Program-made: the position numbers and the translations under genes
In this document: piece after piece, positions 1 to 9,452 of the stretch
Layout of the letters: every line of letters starts with the position of its first letter
Numbering within the stretch: the first letter of the stretch is position 1
Source: Acidobacteriota bacterium
Lineage (GTDB): Bacteria > Acidobacteriota > Terriglobia > UBA7540
Assembly: GCA_021784615.1 (NCBI GenBank)
Contig: JAJYHU010000089.1
Span: 1-33,855, forward strand
Length of the DNA stretch: 33,855 bases
Reading direction: 5' to 3'
The notes under the pieces: model-generated
The model's database searches: none
What the model was told of the DNA's origin: nothing
What the model saw: the letters and a program-made list of their open reading frames with translations, nothing else

Positions 1-103
1 GAGTGAAACAATACCTTAGAAAGGATTCCTTGGGAGTTACAACGGAGAAGATCGCGGAAAGGGGAAATCGCTGCCTCGTAGATTTCTTGAAGTTTGGAGA
101 TGC

Positions 104-119
104 TCCGGCTGCAGCCGGA
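104..119. terminator. Perfect 16-bp palindrome TCCGGCTGCAGCCGGA, possible 3' hairpin of the DUF1501 gene
   Basis: Exact self-complementary 16-mer about 12 nt beyond the stop codon (131-133, minus strand) of the DUF1501 ORF. No clear U-tract. Confidence 0.35.
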
Positions 120-130
120 TAAGGACTTCT

Positions 131-1426
131 TTACCCCAGAAAACCCTTGAAGTTCGCGGGAGAAACCGTGTACCCGGGGAAAATTTGGGCGGTATCCCGA
201 GCGCCGAGGTGCCGCACAGCAACTTCGGCAAAGACGTCGCGGAAGTCCGTGGTCAATGCCAGGTCCCGGTCTTGATTCAATTGTCCGGGCTTTAACCCCG
301 GCCACTGCCCGTAAACCCTTCCTCCTTTGACCGGCCCGCCCAGCACGAACATCGCGTTGGCGTGGCCGTGGTCGGTACCCCGGTTGCCGTTCTCGCGCGC
401 GGTGCGGCCGAATTCCGACATGGTGAGGACCACGACATTTTCCATCCGCTCCCCCAGGTCTTTGTGAAACGCCGCCAGGGCGTCGCCCAACTGTTTCAGG
501 TTGTTCGCCAACTGTCCCTCGACACCGCCCTGGTTAACGTGGGTATCCCAACCGCCCACGTCGGCAAAGGCTGCTTCCAGGCCTACGTCAGCCTTGATCA
601 GCTGCGCCACCTGCTGCAGCGCGGTACCCAATCGGCCTTGAGGATACCGGGCTCCGTTTGCCGGCTGGTACTGATTCGCTCCAATCCGCCGAAGCGTTCT
701 GATCGCCTCAAACGTCTCCGCGGCGGCTTTTGAGAACAAAGGGTCGGAACTCGAAGCATACATCTCCTCGAAGGCGTCCTCTTCGGCAGCCGGAGTAGGC
801 AACTGAAAGGGACGTGGATCGGGCGTGCCGAGCAGGCGGAAGTTCTTGATTTCATCAAGCACCAGAGAAGATGCATGGCCTTCAAGAGTGAGCGGCATGC
901 GCAAACCAAGCGCCACCGCCCGGAAGGGCGTGGCGTCAGCTTCCGGTTTGGCATCAAGATAACGGTTCAGCCAGCCGTCACGCGTGGATTTCACGCCCGG
1001 CGTCGCCGTCTCCATATAGTCCTGAGCGTCGAAGTGCGAGCGCGTGTTGTCCGGAGAGCCTACGGCATGGACCACCGCTAATTGCTTTGTGTCGAACAAC
1101 GGCTTCATCGACGCCAAGCTCGGGTGAAGAGCAAAGAATCCGTCAAGATCCACGGCCGTCGTCGCCACATCCCCAGCGGATGTCGCGTGCGGCTCCGGGA
1201 TCGCGATCGTGGGCCGCATGGAGAAATAGTCCTTCTCGCCAAAGGGAATCACCATGTTCAGGCCATCCACGGCCCCGCGCTGAAAGATGGCAACCAGAAC
1301 CTTCCTGCCGCCGCCCATCTTGCCGGGAAGCGCAAACGCTGTTCGGCGCATAAAGCTTGGCACAACGCCCGCGCCAAACAAGCTCAGCCCTGCGGATTTC
1401 AGGAAAAAGCGCCTCGTCACTGCCAT
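131..1426 (-). CDS. DUF1501 domain-containing secreted (Tat-type) protein
   Basis: 431 aa ORF; N-terminus MAVTRRFFLKSAGLSLFGAGVVPSF resembles a Tat signal; motifs VLVAIFQRGAVDGLNMVIPFGE, VVVLTMSEFGRTARENGNRGTDHGHANAMFVLGG typical of DUF1501. Confidence 0.9.
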   Translation of the reverse strand: MAVTRRFFLKSAGLSLFGAGVVPSFMRRTAFALPGKMGGGRKVLVAIFQRGAVDGLNMVIPFGEKDYFSMRPTIAIPEPHATSAGDVATTAVDLDGFFALHPSLASMKPLFDTKQLAVVHAVGSPDNTRSHFDAQDYMETATPGVKSTRDGWLNRYLDAKPEADATPFRAVALGLRMPLTLEGHASSLVLDEIKNFRLLGTPDPRPFQLPTPAAEEDAFEEMYASSSDPLFSKAAAETFEAIRTLRRIGANQYQPANGARYPQGRLGTALQQVAQLIKADVGLEAAFADVGGWDTHVNQGGVEGQLANNLKQLGDALAAFHKDLGERMENVVVLTMSEFGRTARENGNRGTDHGHANAMFVLGGPVKGGRVYGQWPGLKPGQLNQDRDLALTTDFRDVFAEVAVRHLGARDTAQIFPGYTVSPANFKGFLG

Positions 1427-1468
1427 GTTTCACCTCGCGATGGTCAATTCCACTTCCCTAATCCTTTA

Positions 1469-3211
1469 CTAACGTCTTTGAAACTCAGTGGATGCAAGCA
1501 GCAGACCGGTAATCGTGGCCGCCGCCGAGCGCTCTTCACGCGGAGAGAAATTCACATTTTCCAGATGTGGTCCTGACCTGAGCTTCGCCAGAATGGCCTT
1601 CTCCGTCCCAGGTGATGGACTTTCACCGAGCAACCGCCCGGAAATCTCTCTGACGGAGTCCTCCTGGTTAAGGCCGCCGCCAAAGGCTGTGATATTGCTT
1701 AGGTCGATCTCTGTCCCCGGAATGCGCTGGGAGGCCAGCATCATGGCAAAGTTCATCCGCCAAAGCAGCGTGCTGGAGTTGATCCATGTGCTGGATTGGT
1801 CGGCAAACCCTGAAGGAGCCTGGTATTGGAACATCGGCTCTCCCATCCTGGCCAAAGCCAGGATCACCGGCAAGCCGGCATCCGTTTGAGCGCCCAGCAC
1901 GCGCAGGGAGCTTGCCACATACTCGAACGGCGACTTGACCTTGGCGCGGTAGGCCGACGCCGAGTAAAACTCCGGCGAAGTAAGAATCGTCTTGAGCACC
2001 TTGCGAATGTCACCGCCGCTCGCTTGGAAGGTGTCCGTCGCCCGGTCCACCACAGATTGCGGAGGATTGTCGGCCACAAACCTCTGGCACAGCTCAAACG
2101 AAATATGCCGGGCCGTTGAGGGATGATGCGCGAGCAAGTGCAGCACCTTGTATCCATCTTCGATTCCCCGCCCCGCAGGAAATTTGCGCCCCAGCACCAG
2201 CTTTGGGCCGTAGTCGTGCATGCGCGGGTTAAAAAAGAATTCCGGGCTTTGCCGCGGCCGCCGCGTCGTCCAGCCGGTCAGGCAGCGCGCAACTTCAATA
2301 ACGTCGGTCTGCGTGTAACCACCGTTGACCCCCAGGGTGTGAAGTTCCATCAATTCGCGGCCGTAGTTTTCATTCAGGCCGCGACGGTTTTTCCCTTTCT
2401 TCGCTTGCAGGCGCCCTCTGCGGTGGTTCCAAGCCTCGCGTCGAAAGCCTCCGAATCCGCCAAATCGGCGGCCATAGAACGGCCGGAAGGCGGCCTCACG
2501 TTGGAAGTTTTCTCCCGTATCCGGGATCTTGCGGTGTTCCAGGGTTTCAACATAAGAAAGCGGCGGCGCAGAACTCATCCAGTTATCCAGGTAGAAAAGC
2601 ATGGCAGGATTTTGCGCCGTCGCAACCAACAAGTTTTCAAAATTGTCCAAAACATGGGGCCGGATCGCGTCACGCTCAAAGGAGGTCAGCATATATCTGT
2701 CCGGCCCTTTGAGGGAATAAATGTTGAAATGGTTCATCCAGAACTGAACCATGACTTCCTGAAGTTGCCGTTTGCTATAGACCGCGCGCCAAATCTCCTC
2801 CCGCGCCAGTTCCACCAGCACCCGGCGGGGTCCCCGAAGGTTCTTGAGACGCTCCTCGGCGCGCATCGCATCCCGATTCTGAACGGGAGCCGTTTCGATC
2901 GAATTCATCCTTATGACAGGGGCCGCGCCGCCAGGCATGTTTTGTTGGGCCTGCTGATTTTTCTCTGGGTTTCGAAGCGCCTTTCTGGGAGGCGGATAAT
3001 TCTCAATCAACTCCTCTGAGTTCATTCGAAGAGTAGGCAGCACGGAAAGCCTCTGCTCGGTCGAGGCGTCGTCGATTTTTTCAGGGTGAAGCTGCTCATC
3101 GAGGTATGTCTCACGTCCCATTTGCTGAACTCGGGCGACTTCTCCCGGTGATGGCCCGAATGAAATCCGATTCACCAATTGTATGACTTGCCGATCCTTA
3201 GAAAGAATCAT
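1469..3211 (-). CDS. DUF1800 domain-containing protein
   Basis: ORF with likely start MILSKDRQVIQLVNRISFGPSPGEV (Met at 3209-3211); contains VQFWMNHFNIY, NYGRELMELHTLGVNGGYTQTDVIEVARCLTGWT, characteristic of DUF1800. Lies directly upstream of DUF1501 on the same strand. Confidence 0.9.
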   Translation of the reverse strand: MILSKDRQVIQLVNRISFGPSPGEVARVQQMGRETYLDEQLHPEKIDDASTEQRLSVLPTLRMNSEELIENYPPPRKALRNPEKNQQAQQNMPGGAAPVIRMNSIETAPVQNRDAMRAEERLKNLRGPRRVLVELAREEIWRAVYSKRQLQEVMVQFWMNHFNIYSLKGPDRYMLTSFERDAIRPHVLDNFENLLVATAQNPAMLFYLDNWMSSAPPLSYVETLEHRKIPDTGENFQREAAFRPFYGRRFGGFGGFRREAWNHRRGRLQAKKGKNRRGLNENYGRELMELHTLGVNGGYTQTDVIEVARCLTGWTTRRPRQSPEFFFNPRMHDYGPKLVLGRKFPAGRGIEDGYKVLHLLAHHPSTARHISFELCQRFVADNPPQSVVDRATDTFQASGGDIRKVLKTILTSPEFYSASAYRAKVKSPFEYVASSLRVLGAQTDAGLPVILALARMGEPMFQYQAPSGFADQSSTWINSSTLLWRMNFAMMLASQRIPGTEIDLSNITAFGGGLNQEDSVREISGRLLGESPSPGTEKAILAKLRSGPHLENVNFSPREERSAAATITGLLLASTEFQRR

Positions 3212-3510
3212 GGTCCGGCTCCCTGATGTTCCGACTTTGTTCACTACAAATCTGCGCAAACAAACGCCTCCAGGAATCTGGGCCTAACAGAAGGCGCGCC
3301 GTGGACTTAATGCCCCTGCTTTCGATGACCGCGTTGCCCCATGCCAATATAACCCTGCTCGAACCAAAAAGTTGCGTTGCCTTGCCTATCCCGCCGCGAC
3401 GATGGCAACAAAACAAGATCAAGCTTTGACTTCTAATACGCCACGGCCCATGATGCGGCTTTTACCCTATCACGAAGCAAGAAAAAGAACCCACAATCAG
3501 GATTGACACA

Positions 3511-4895
3511 GTGGCGAACCAAGCCAATCACGGTTCTGACCAACCGCACCCCGCCGAAGCGTCCTTACAAGACGGTCTTCGCCCCGACGTGACGGTATGG
3601 GGATCTTACACGTGGGGTTTCGCGGACACCTTTGTGGCCCTGGGTCTTGTCTTCGCCATTACGCACGGCGCGGCTCCGCTGGCTTTTGCCCTGGCGGGCT
3701 TGGTTTACATCCTGATCGGCCTTGCTTACACGGAACTGGCCTCGGCTTATCCGGTGCCAATATTACGCCCAGCGAGGCCTTGGTGATTTCTGGGGGCTGA
3801 TTTCAGGCTCCGCGCTGCTGCTTGATTACATTATCGACATTGCCCTGTTTTCCTACTTCTGTTCCACGTACATGGATCATTTTTTCCCGCGGTTCCCTCT
3901 TTAGACTGTCCCGATTGGACCCACTTTGAGACCAAACGCTTTCTGTACGGCTCATCCCTCGCCATCATCTCCTTCGTAGGGCTTGAGTCCATCTCCCAGG
4001 CCGCCCAGGAAACCCGGCGTCCGGCAACCATCGTGCCTCGCACGTCTATGGGACTGATCTTTACGGTTTTCTTGTTTGCGGTCGCCGTCTCCACTCTCAC
4101 GCTTGGAGTGGTGCGCTGGCAGGCCTCCACGGACCCGCAAAACGTTGGGCAATCCGTGGCTATCATTGCGCGAGCCGTCTACTCTGGATTGGGGTGTTTG
4201 CCCAGTCCTTTACAGCGGCGCTCGCATCGCTGGTCCTGCTGATTTCCGCCAACTCCGGCGTCATAAGCGTTTCCCGCCTTACCTTTTCCATGAGCAAGTT
4301 TGAATTCATCAGCGATTGGTTTGAAAAGGTTCACGCCACCCGCGGCACGCCCGTCCGCACGATTTTGATTTTTTCTTCCATCGGCGCGCTGGAAGTGATC
4401 CTGGCCTTCTGCACCCAGAACGCCATCGACACTTTGGCGAATAGGTATGCATTCGGTGCCGCGCTGGGTTACACGCTGGCGCTTATTTCACTGGTTCAGC
4501 TCCGCTTTACAGATCCTTATACGCCACGGCCTTACCGGGTTCCATTCAACGTGCGGGTTCAATCAAAACACGGGCAGGTCCATTTCCCGGTGCTTGGCTC
4601 GATTGGGATGCTGTCGATCACGTCGGTTTTCCTGATCGTCATGATCACTCACAACGTGGCCCGCATTACCGGCCCCGCCTGGGTCATACTTTGTTTTCTC
4701 TATTACGTCTGGTACCGGCGGAAGTGGAAATTGCCGGTTTTTGGAACCGTGAAGAGGGATTGGGAAGAGGAACAAAAAAACGTGCTTGCCTCAGCGGAGG
4801 AGTTCGATCTCCTGGAGCAGTACAAAGTGGCGCTCTCAGCGCGCGACCGCCACAAGCGGGAAAGGGAGCGGCCCTTCGGCCAGTCCCCCGATTAA
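3511..4895 (+). pseudogene. APC-superfamily amino acid permease, frameshifted and internally deleted
   Basis: Homologous segments fall in successive frames: frame 1 (VTVWGSYTWGFADTFVALGLVFAITHG...YTELASAYPV), frame 2 (YYAQRGLGDFWGLISGSALLLDYIIDIALFSYF), frame 1 (DWTHFETKRFLYGSSLAIISFVGLESISQAAQETRRPATIVPRTS), frame 3 (WGVFAQSFTAALASLVLLISANSGVISVSRL... to 4895). Confidence 0.85.
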
Positions 4896-4913
4896 CCTGG
4901 TCGCCCCGGCGTT

Positions 4914-5387
4914 TTAGGTCTTTTTCAGTTGGCGGGCGTAAACAACGTAGTCCGTCGCCGCGGGCTTGCCCCCCGCGTCGCGAACCGCCGCGGCGATCTG
5001 GCCTCGGTGGTAGGCAGAGTGGATCACCAGATGCGTCAGCACGTCGCGCAATGCAGTGTGAAACTCCGTCCCCTTCGTATTTCGATAAACCCTATCCTTA
5101 TCCAGCTTCTCCGGCGTCAGGTTGTTCAAGACCATCGACCAGCGGTGGCGCAGGACGGCCACGGCCGCGCGCGCTTCATCAAGAGTCAGGACGGGCCACG
5201 GCGCGCCAGGGAAAGTGTCCGGACTCTCGATCCGCCCAAGCCAAACTCGCTGAGCACCGATGATATGTCCTGCGATCTTCAGAGCCTGCTCGGCAGGTCC
5301 ATCAAGCGCTTCAATGCTCTGGAGCGCTTGCTGATTGCCCCAATAATCGTATTCAAAAAGCTTACGAAAGAAATCCGATGAATCCAT
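4914..5387 (-). CDS. DinB family protein
   Basis: 157 aa; FFRKLFEYDYWGNQQALQSIEAL...AGHIIGAQRVWLGRI...LTHLVIHSAYHRGQIAAAVRDAGGKPAATDYVVYAR matches the DinB fold pattern with spaced His residues. Confidence 0.85.
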   Translation of the reverse strand: MDSSDFFRKLFEYDYWGNQQALQSIEALDGPAEQALKIAGHIIGAQRVWLGRIESPDTFPGAPWPVLTLDEARAAVAVLRHRWSMVLNNLTPEKLDKDRVYRNTKGTEFHTALRDVLTHLVIHSAYHRGQIAAAVRDAGGKPAATDYVVYARQLKKT

Positions 5388-5416
5388 AGACCCTGCCTCC
5401 TTTCTAAGTCCCCAAA

Positions 5417-5432
5417 GGACCGAACGCGGTCC
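5417..5432 (-). terminator. Hairpin GGACCG-aacg-CGGTCC downstream of polA
   Basis: 6-bp perfect stem with 4-nt loop, flanked by AAA/TTT, between the polA stop (5465) and the start of the DinB gene (5387). Confidence 0.4.
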
Positions 5433-5464
5433 ATTTGCCTATAACCAAGGACCATAGCTTCCAG

Positions 5465-8173
5465 TCACTTTGCTTCCTTCCAGTTCTTCCCCGCCCCGAT
5501 ATCCACTTTAACTGGAACCTTGAGGGGATAGACGCCCTCCATTTCCTCCCGGACAATCTCCCCCGCGGCGCTGGCCTCCGATTCAGGCGACTCAAAAACC
5601 AGTTCGTCATGGACGGTCAGGATCATGCAGGTCTGCATTTTTTCCCGCTTCAGGCGCGCGTGGACTTTGACCATGGCCAGCTTCAGCAGATCCGCCGCCG
5701 TGCCCTGCAAAGGAGTGTTCATCGCTTCACGTTCAGCGCGATCGCGCGCGGCGCGATTCTTGCTGTTGATTTCAGGAATAGGGCGCAGACGGCCGAACAG
5801 CGTTCGGACCCGCCCTGTCTCGCGCGCCTCACGGACGCGAGCGTCAAGAAAAGCTTTCACGCGGTCGTAGCGCTCGAAATAGGCGTCGATATATTGCTGC
5901 GCCTCGGTTCTGCTGGATCCGGTTCGCGCGGCCAGCCCAAAGGAACTGAGCCCGTAGATCACGCCATAGTTAATCGCCTTCGCCATCCGCCGATGCTCGT
6001 GGTTCTGGAGGCTGGGAGGCACGCCGAAAATCTCCTGCGCCGTGCGCGAGTGAATGTCTTCCCCGCGTGAAAACGCCTCGATCAGCCGCGAGTCTTCGGA
6101 CATGTGCGCCAGCACCCGCAACTCGATTTGCGAGTAATCCGCAGCAATCAAACACCAGCCCGCCTCGGCCACAAACGCCGAGCGAATTCGCAGCCCAAAC
6201 TCTTCGCCGATCGGAATATTCTGCAGGTTGGGATCTGAAGAAGAAAGCCGACCGGTCCGCGCCACCGTCTGATTGAAGCTGGTATGAAGGCGTCCTGTCT
6301 CCGGATTGACGTATCTCGGCAGGGCGTCCACATAAGTTGATTTCAGCTTGGCGCGCGTGCGGTAGTCCATAATCTTTCGGGGCAGATCATAATTTGCTGC
6401 CAATACTTCCAGCACCGAGGCTTCGGTCGAATACTGCCCGCTCTTCTTCAGCTTCTTGCCGCCGGGAAGCTTAAGCTTTCCGAACAGGATATCTCCCAGT
6501 TGCTTGGGGGAATCAATATCGAAGGGCTCGCCCGCCAAGTCGTAAATCTCACTTGTTAAGCCGGCAAGCTCTTTTGAGAACTCATCTGACATGCGCGCAA
6601 GAATCGCCGGGTCGATTTTCACGCCAACCGCTTCGACATCAGCCAGGACTTCCGCAAGGGGCAGTTCGATTTGAGAATAAAGTTCCCGCAGACTCTCGCT
6701 CGAAATTAACGGACTCATCAACTTGGCAAGTTCGTGGGTGCAGCCCGCCGAGTGGCCAAGCGAGCCGTCGATTCTCCGTCCCATGCGCAACAGCACCGCC
6801 GCCTCAAGCTGGTGGCTGGAGGCAAGCGGGTCCAGCAAATAGGAATAGAGCATCGTGTCGTGCGCCACCTCCCCAATCTCGACTCCCTGCTTGCGGAGCA
6901 GCAGGCGCAGCAGTTTTGAGTTATGAACAACCAGCGGGAGACGAACGCCGCTCCAAACGTCCCGCAAAGCAGCCGCATCGCCGATTGCCTCCTCAGGAAT
7001 CACACCCAGGCGTTTGCCATCTGAAAAGCCCAAGCCTGCGAGCCGGCCTGCAAACCCTTCTTCGCCTTCGACTGCGAATGCGATAGCCAGCTCGGCCTTC
7101 TGGGGAATATCCCCAAGCCATTTCTCAAGCTCGGATGGCGAGTGGAATTCCGCCGCTTCGGTTTTAATTTCCACAGTTCCGGCCGCCTGCAGCAACTCAT
7201 CGAGCAAGGATATAAAACCCAGTTCCTGGCACAGGCCGCGAATCTCGGCAACGTCCTGATCTCCGGGGATCAAATCATCCAAGCCCTCTTCCAGAGGAAC
7301 ATCCGTGCGAATGGTGGCAAGTTCGCGGCTCAGCAAAGCCTGTTCCCGAAAGTCGCGCAGGGCTTCCCGGTAACTCTGCCTTTCCACTGCCCCATAATTT
7401 TCCAAAACCTTCTCAAGCGTTCCGAAACGCCGAATCAGTTCCGTCGCGCCCTTGGGCCCGATATAGGTTCGCTTCTTCGGCTTGCCCTTTGTCCAACGCC
7501 TCCGGAAATGTCTAGGGGCCTCTAAATCGTTGCTGCTCACATCTGTTTCCGGCGGCTCCTGGCCGGGCAGTGGACGGGCACCCGGAATGTTGTCGCTCAC
7601 ATCGCCAGTCAGGGCCAACCAGTCGACCACCTGCCCGGGATCCACGCCGATGATCTCCCTGACCTTCTCGGTATCGCAAATCGTCTCTCCGTTTGACGAC
7701 GAAGGCTTCACCACCCGCACCTTCTCGTTCACAAGCTGGAAAAGGTCTTCGTCGCCCGAAACAATCAACACTTCGTCGCCGAGGCTTGATGCTTGCCGCG
7801 CCAGCGTGCCGATCACGTCATCCGCCTCAAAGCCTTCTTTTTCGACCAAAGGAAGGCCCAAAGCCCGGCAGAAGCGGCGAATGTAAGGCAATTGAATGCT
7901 AAGCTCCTCGGGGAAAGGCGGACGGTTAGCCTTATATTTCCCGAACAGTTCGTCGCGGAAGGTGGGCGCGGCCAAATCGAAAGCTACCGCAACCTTGTCG
8001 GGATGGAAATCCTTCAGGAGCTTCCGCAGAGTCCGCAGAAAAATATAAACCGCCTTCGTCGGCGTGCCGGCGGGCGAGATCATCGCCATCTGCGTCGGGG
8101 CGTAGAAGGCCCGAAACACCAAGGACATGGCATCGATCAAAACTACTTTTTTCGCCTCAGTCATTTGCGCCAA
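5465..8173 (-). CDS. polA: DNA polymerase I
   Basis: 902 aa; 5'-nuclease domain (KVVLIDAMSLVFRAFYA, EGFEADDVIGTLA, VSGDEDLFQLV, LTGDVSDNIPG) and family A polymerase motifs (DYSQIELRVLAHMS, RRMAKAINYGVIYGLSSFGLA, TVHDELVFE). Confidence 0.97.
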   Translation of the reverse strand: MAQMTEAKKVVLIDAMSLVFRAFYAPTQMAMISPAGTPTKAVYIFLRTLRKLLKDFHPDKVAVAFDLAAPTFRDELFGKYKANRPPFPEELSIQLPYIRRFCRALGLPLVEKEGFEADDVIGTLARQASSLGDEVLIVSGDEDLFQLVNEKVRVVKPSSSNGETICDTEKVREIIGVDPGQVVDWLALTGDVSDNIPGARPLPGQEPPETDVSSNDLEAPRHFRRRWTKGKPKKRTYIGPKGATELIRRFGTLEKVLENYGAVERQSYREALRDFREQALLSRELATIRTDVPLEEGLDDLIPGDQDVAEIRGLCQELGFISLLDELLQAAGTVEIKTEAAEFHSPSELEKWLGDIPQKAELAIAFAVEGEEGFAGRLAGLGFSDGKRLGVIPEEAIGDAAALRDVWSGVRLPLVVHNSKLLRLLLRKQGVEIGEVAHDTMLYSYLLDPLASSHQLEAAVLLRMGRRIDGSLGHSAGCTHELAKLMSPLISSESLRELYSQIELPLAEVLADVEAVGVKIDPAILARMSDEFSKELAGLTSEIYDLAGEPFDIDSPKQLGDILFGKLKLPGGKKLKKSGQYSTEASVLEVLAANYDLPRKIMDYRTRAKLKSTYVDALPRYVNPETGRLHTSFNQTVARTGRLSSSDPNLQNIPIGEEFGLRIRSAFVAEAGWCLIAADYSQIELRVLAHMSEDSRLIEAFSRGEDIHSRTAQEIFGVPPSLQNHEHRRMAKAINYGVIYGLSSFGLAARTGSSRTEAQQYIDAYFERYDRVKAFLDARVREARETGRVRTLFGRLRPIPEINSKNRAARDRAEREAMNTPLQGTAADLLKLAMVKVHARLKREKMQTCMILTVHDELVFESPESEASAAGEIVREEMEGVYPLKVPVKVDIGAGKNWKEAK

Positions 8174-8419
8174 ATTCTTCCCTCCTGATGGGTAGCGTCC
8201 ATTTTACCTTACAACGCCCGAAACTTCCGGGCGCAAAACCGGACAGTCGAAAGTCTTGCGTAAGGGGTACCAGAGGACTGCAGTATTGTTGCGACAATGT
8301 CATGATTCCCTCCAAAGTGTTGCGCTTTTACCACACATAAGATTTACGAAAAATTGACCTTCGAATGTAACCATCTGATTACAAATGGGGTATAAAATAG
8401 ATAATAGTTGGCACAATAA

Positions 8420-9367
8420 ATGCCGGAGAAGCGTGTAGCTGCAGGAGGCTATTTGGACCATCAACACACTATCGCTCGATCCGTCTCTGCGGAAGGCATT
8501 GGTCTTCATACGGGCGTCAGAGTGCACCTGCGCCTGTTGCCCGCGCCGAACGATGCGGGCACGGTTTTTAAGCGAACGGATCTTGACGGCTTCGTCATCG
8601 AAGCCAAAGCCCGAAACGTGACCCGAGTCAGCTACGCCACAAGCCTGATGAAGAAAGGCGTGCTGATTTCAACCACGGAACACCTGCTTTCCGCTCTGGC
8701 GGGAGCAAAAATCGATAATGTCATCGTCGAGATTGACAACCTGGAGTTGCCCATCATGGACGGCAGCTCGCTTCCCTTCCTCCATCTGATCCAGCGGGCC
8801 GGGATCCGAAAACAACGGGCATTGAGAAGTTACGCAAAAATTCTCAAACCCGTCGAGGTCGTCGAGGGCAACAAACGCATCGCTGTCCTTCCAGCCGATG
8901 ATCTTCGCATCACGTATCGAATCGACTTCGATCATCCTGTCATCGGCAAGCAGGAACTTTCTTTCGATCCAAGACATGGTGGGTACGAGCAGGAAATCGC
9001 TCCGGCCAGGACTTTCGGCTTTATCGATGAGGTTGAAATGCTGCGCAGGAGCGGCTTGGTCAAGGGAGGGTCTCTTGACAACGCCATCGTCCTGACGCGC
9101 GACGGAGTGATGAATCCCGAGGGGCTGCGCTTTTCAGATGAGTTCTGCCGCCACAAAATCCTGGATATTATTGGAGACCTCGCGCTCTTCGGTCATCCGC
9201 TGGTCGGGCACGTGGTTGCGGACCGCGCCGGCCACGCCATGCACTTCGCTCTGGTCGACCGCCTCTTGCACGAAAAGAGCGCCTGGATGCTGGTGCGAGA
9301 TCCCCGCTCCGTTCCCGCCAAGGGCCCTTCGGAAGCTCCCGCCATCCTTGCCAGTCCGGTATCCTAA
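8420..9367 (+). CDS. lpxC: UDP-3-O-acyl-N-acetylglucosamine deacetylase
   Basis: 315 aa; HTIARSVSAEGIGLHTGVRVHLRLLPAP, TTEHLLSALAGAKIDNVIVEIDNLELPIMDGSSLPF, ARTFGF, and KILDIIGDLALFGHPLVGHVVADRAGHAMHFALV. Confidence 0.95.
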   Translation: MPEKRVAAGGYLDHQHTIARSVSAEGIGLHTGVRVHLRLLPAPNDAGTVFKRTDLDGFVIEAKARNVTRVSYATSLMKKGVLISTTEHLLSALAGAKIDNVIVEIDNLELPIMDGSSLPFLHLIQRAGIRKQRALRSYAKILKPVEVVEGNKRIAVLPADDLRITYRIDFDHPVIGKQELSFDPRHGGYEQEIAPARTFGFIDEVEMLRRSGLVKGGSLDNAIVLTRDGVMNPEGLRFSDEFCRHKILDIIGDLALFGHPLVGHVVADRAGHAMHFALVDRLLHEKSAWMLVRDPRSVPAKGPSEAPAILASPVS

Positions 9368-9452
9368 TCTCCCCATCATCAAGCCCCTGGGTGCGGTGGT
9401 AGCCCCTAAAGCCATCTGATATACTTCACTCGTGCTGGTTGCTGGAGGGTGT

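Noticed and set aside
2123-3019. 298-aa plus-strand ORF opposite DUF1800
   Set aside because: Shadow ORF; the minus strand carries a well-formed DUF1800 protein across the same interval.
7466-7576. Intein or small intron in polA
   Set aside because: The insertion is only about 37 aa, in frame, with no intein splice motifs. It is treated as a loop insertion.
8215-8233. CGCCCG-aaacttc-CGGGCG hairpin upstream of polA as a terminator or riboswitch
   Set aside because: A short 6-bp stem with no T-run and no recognisable riboswitch context; insufficient support.
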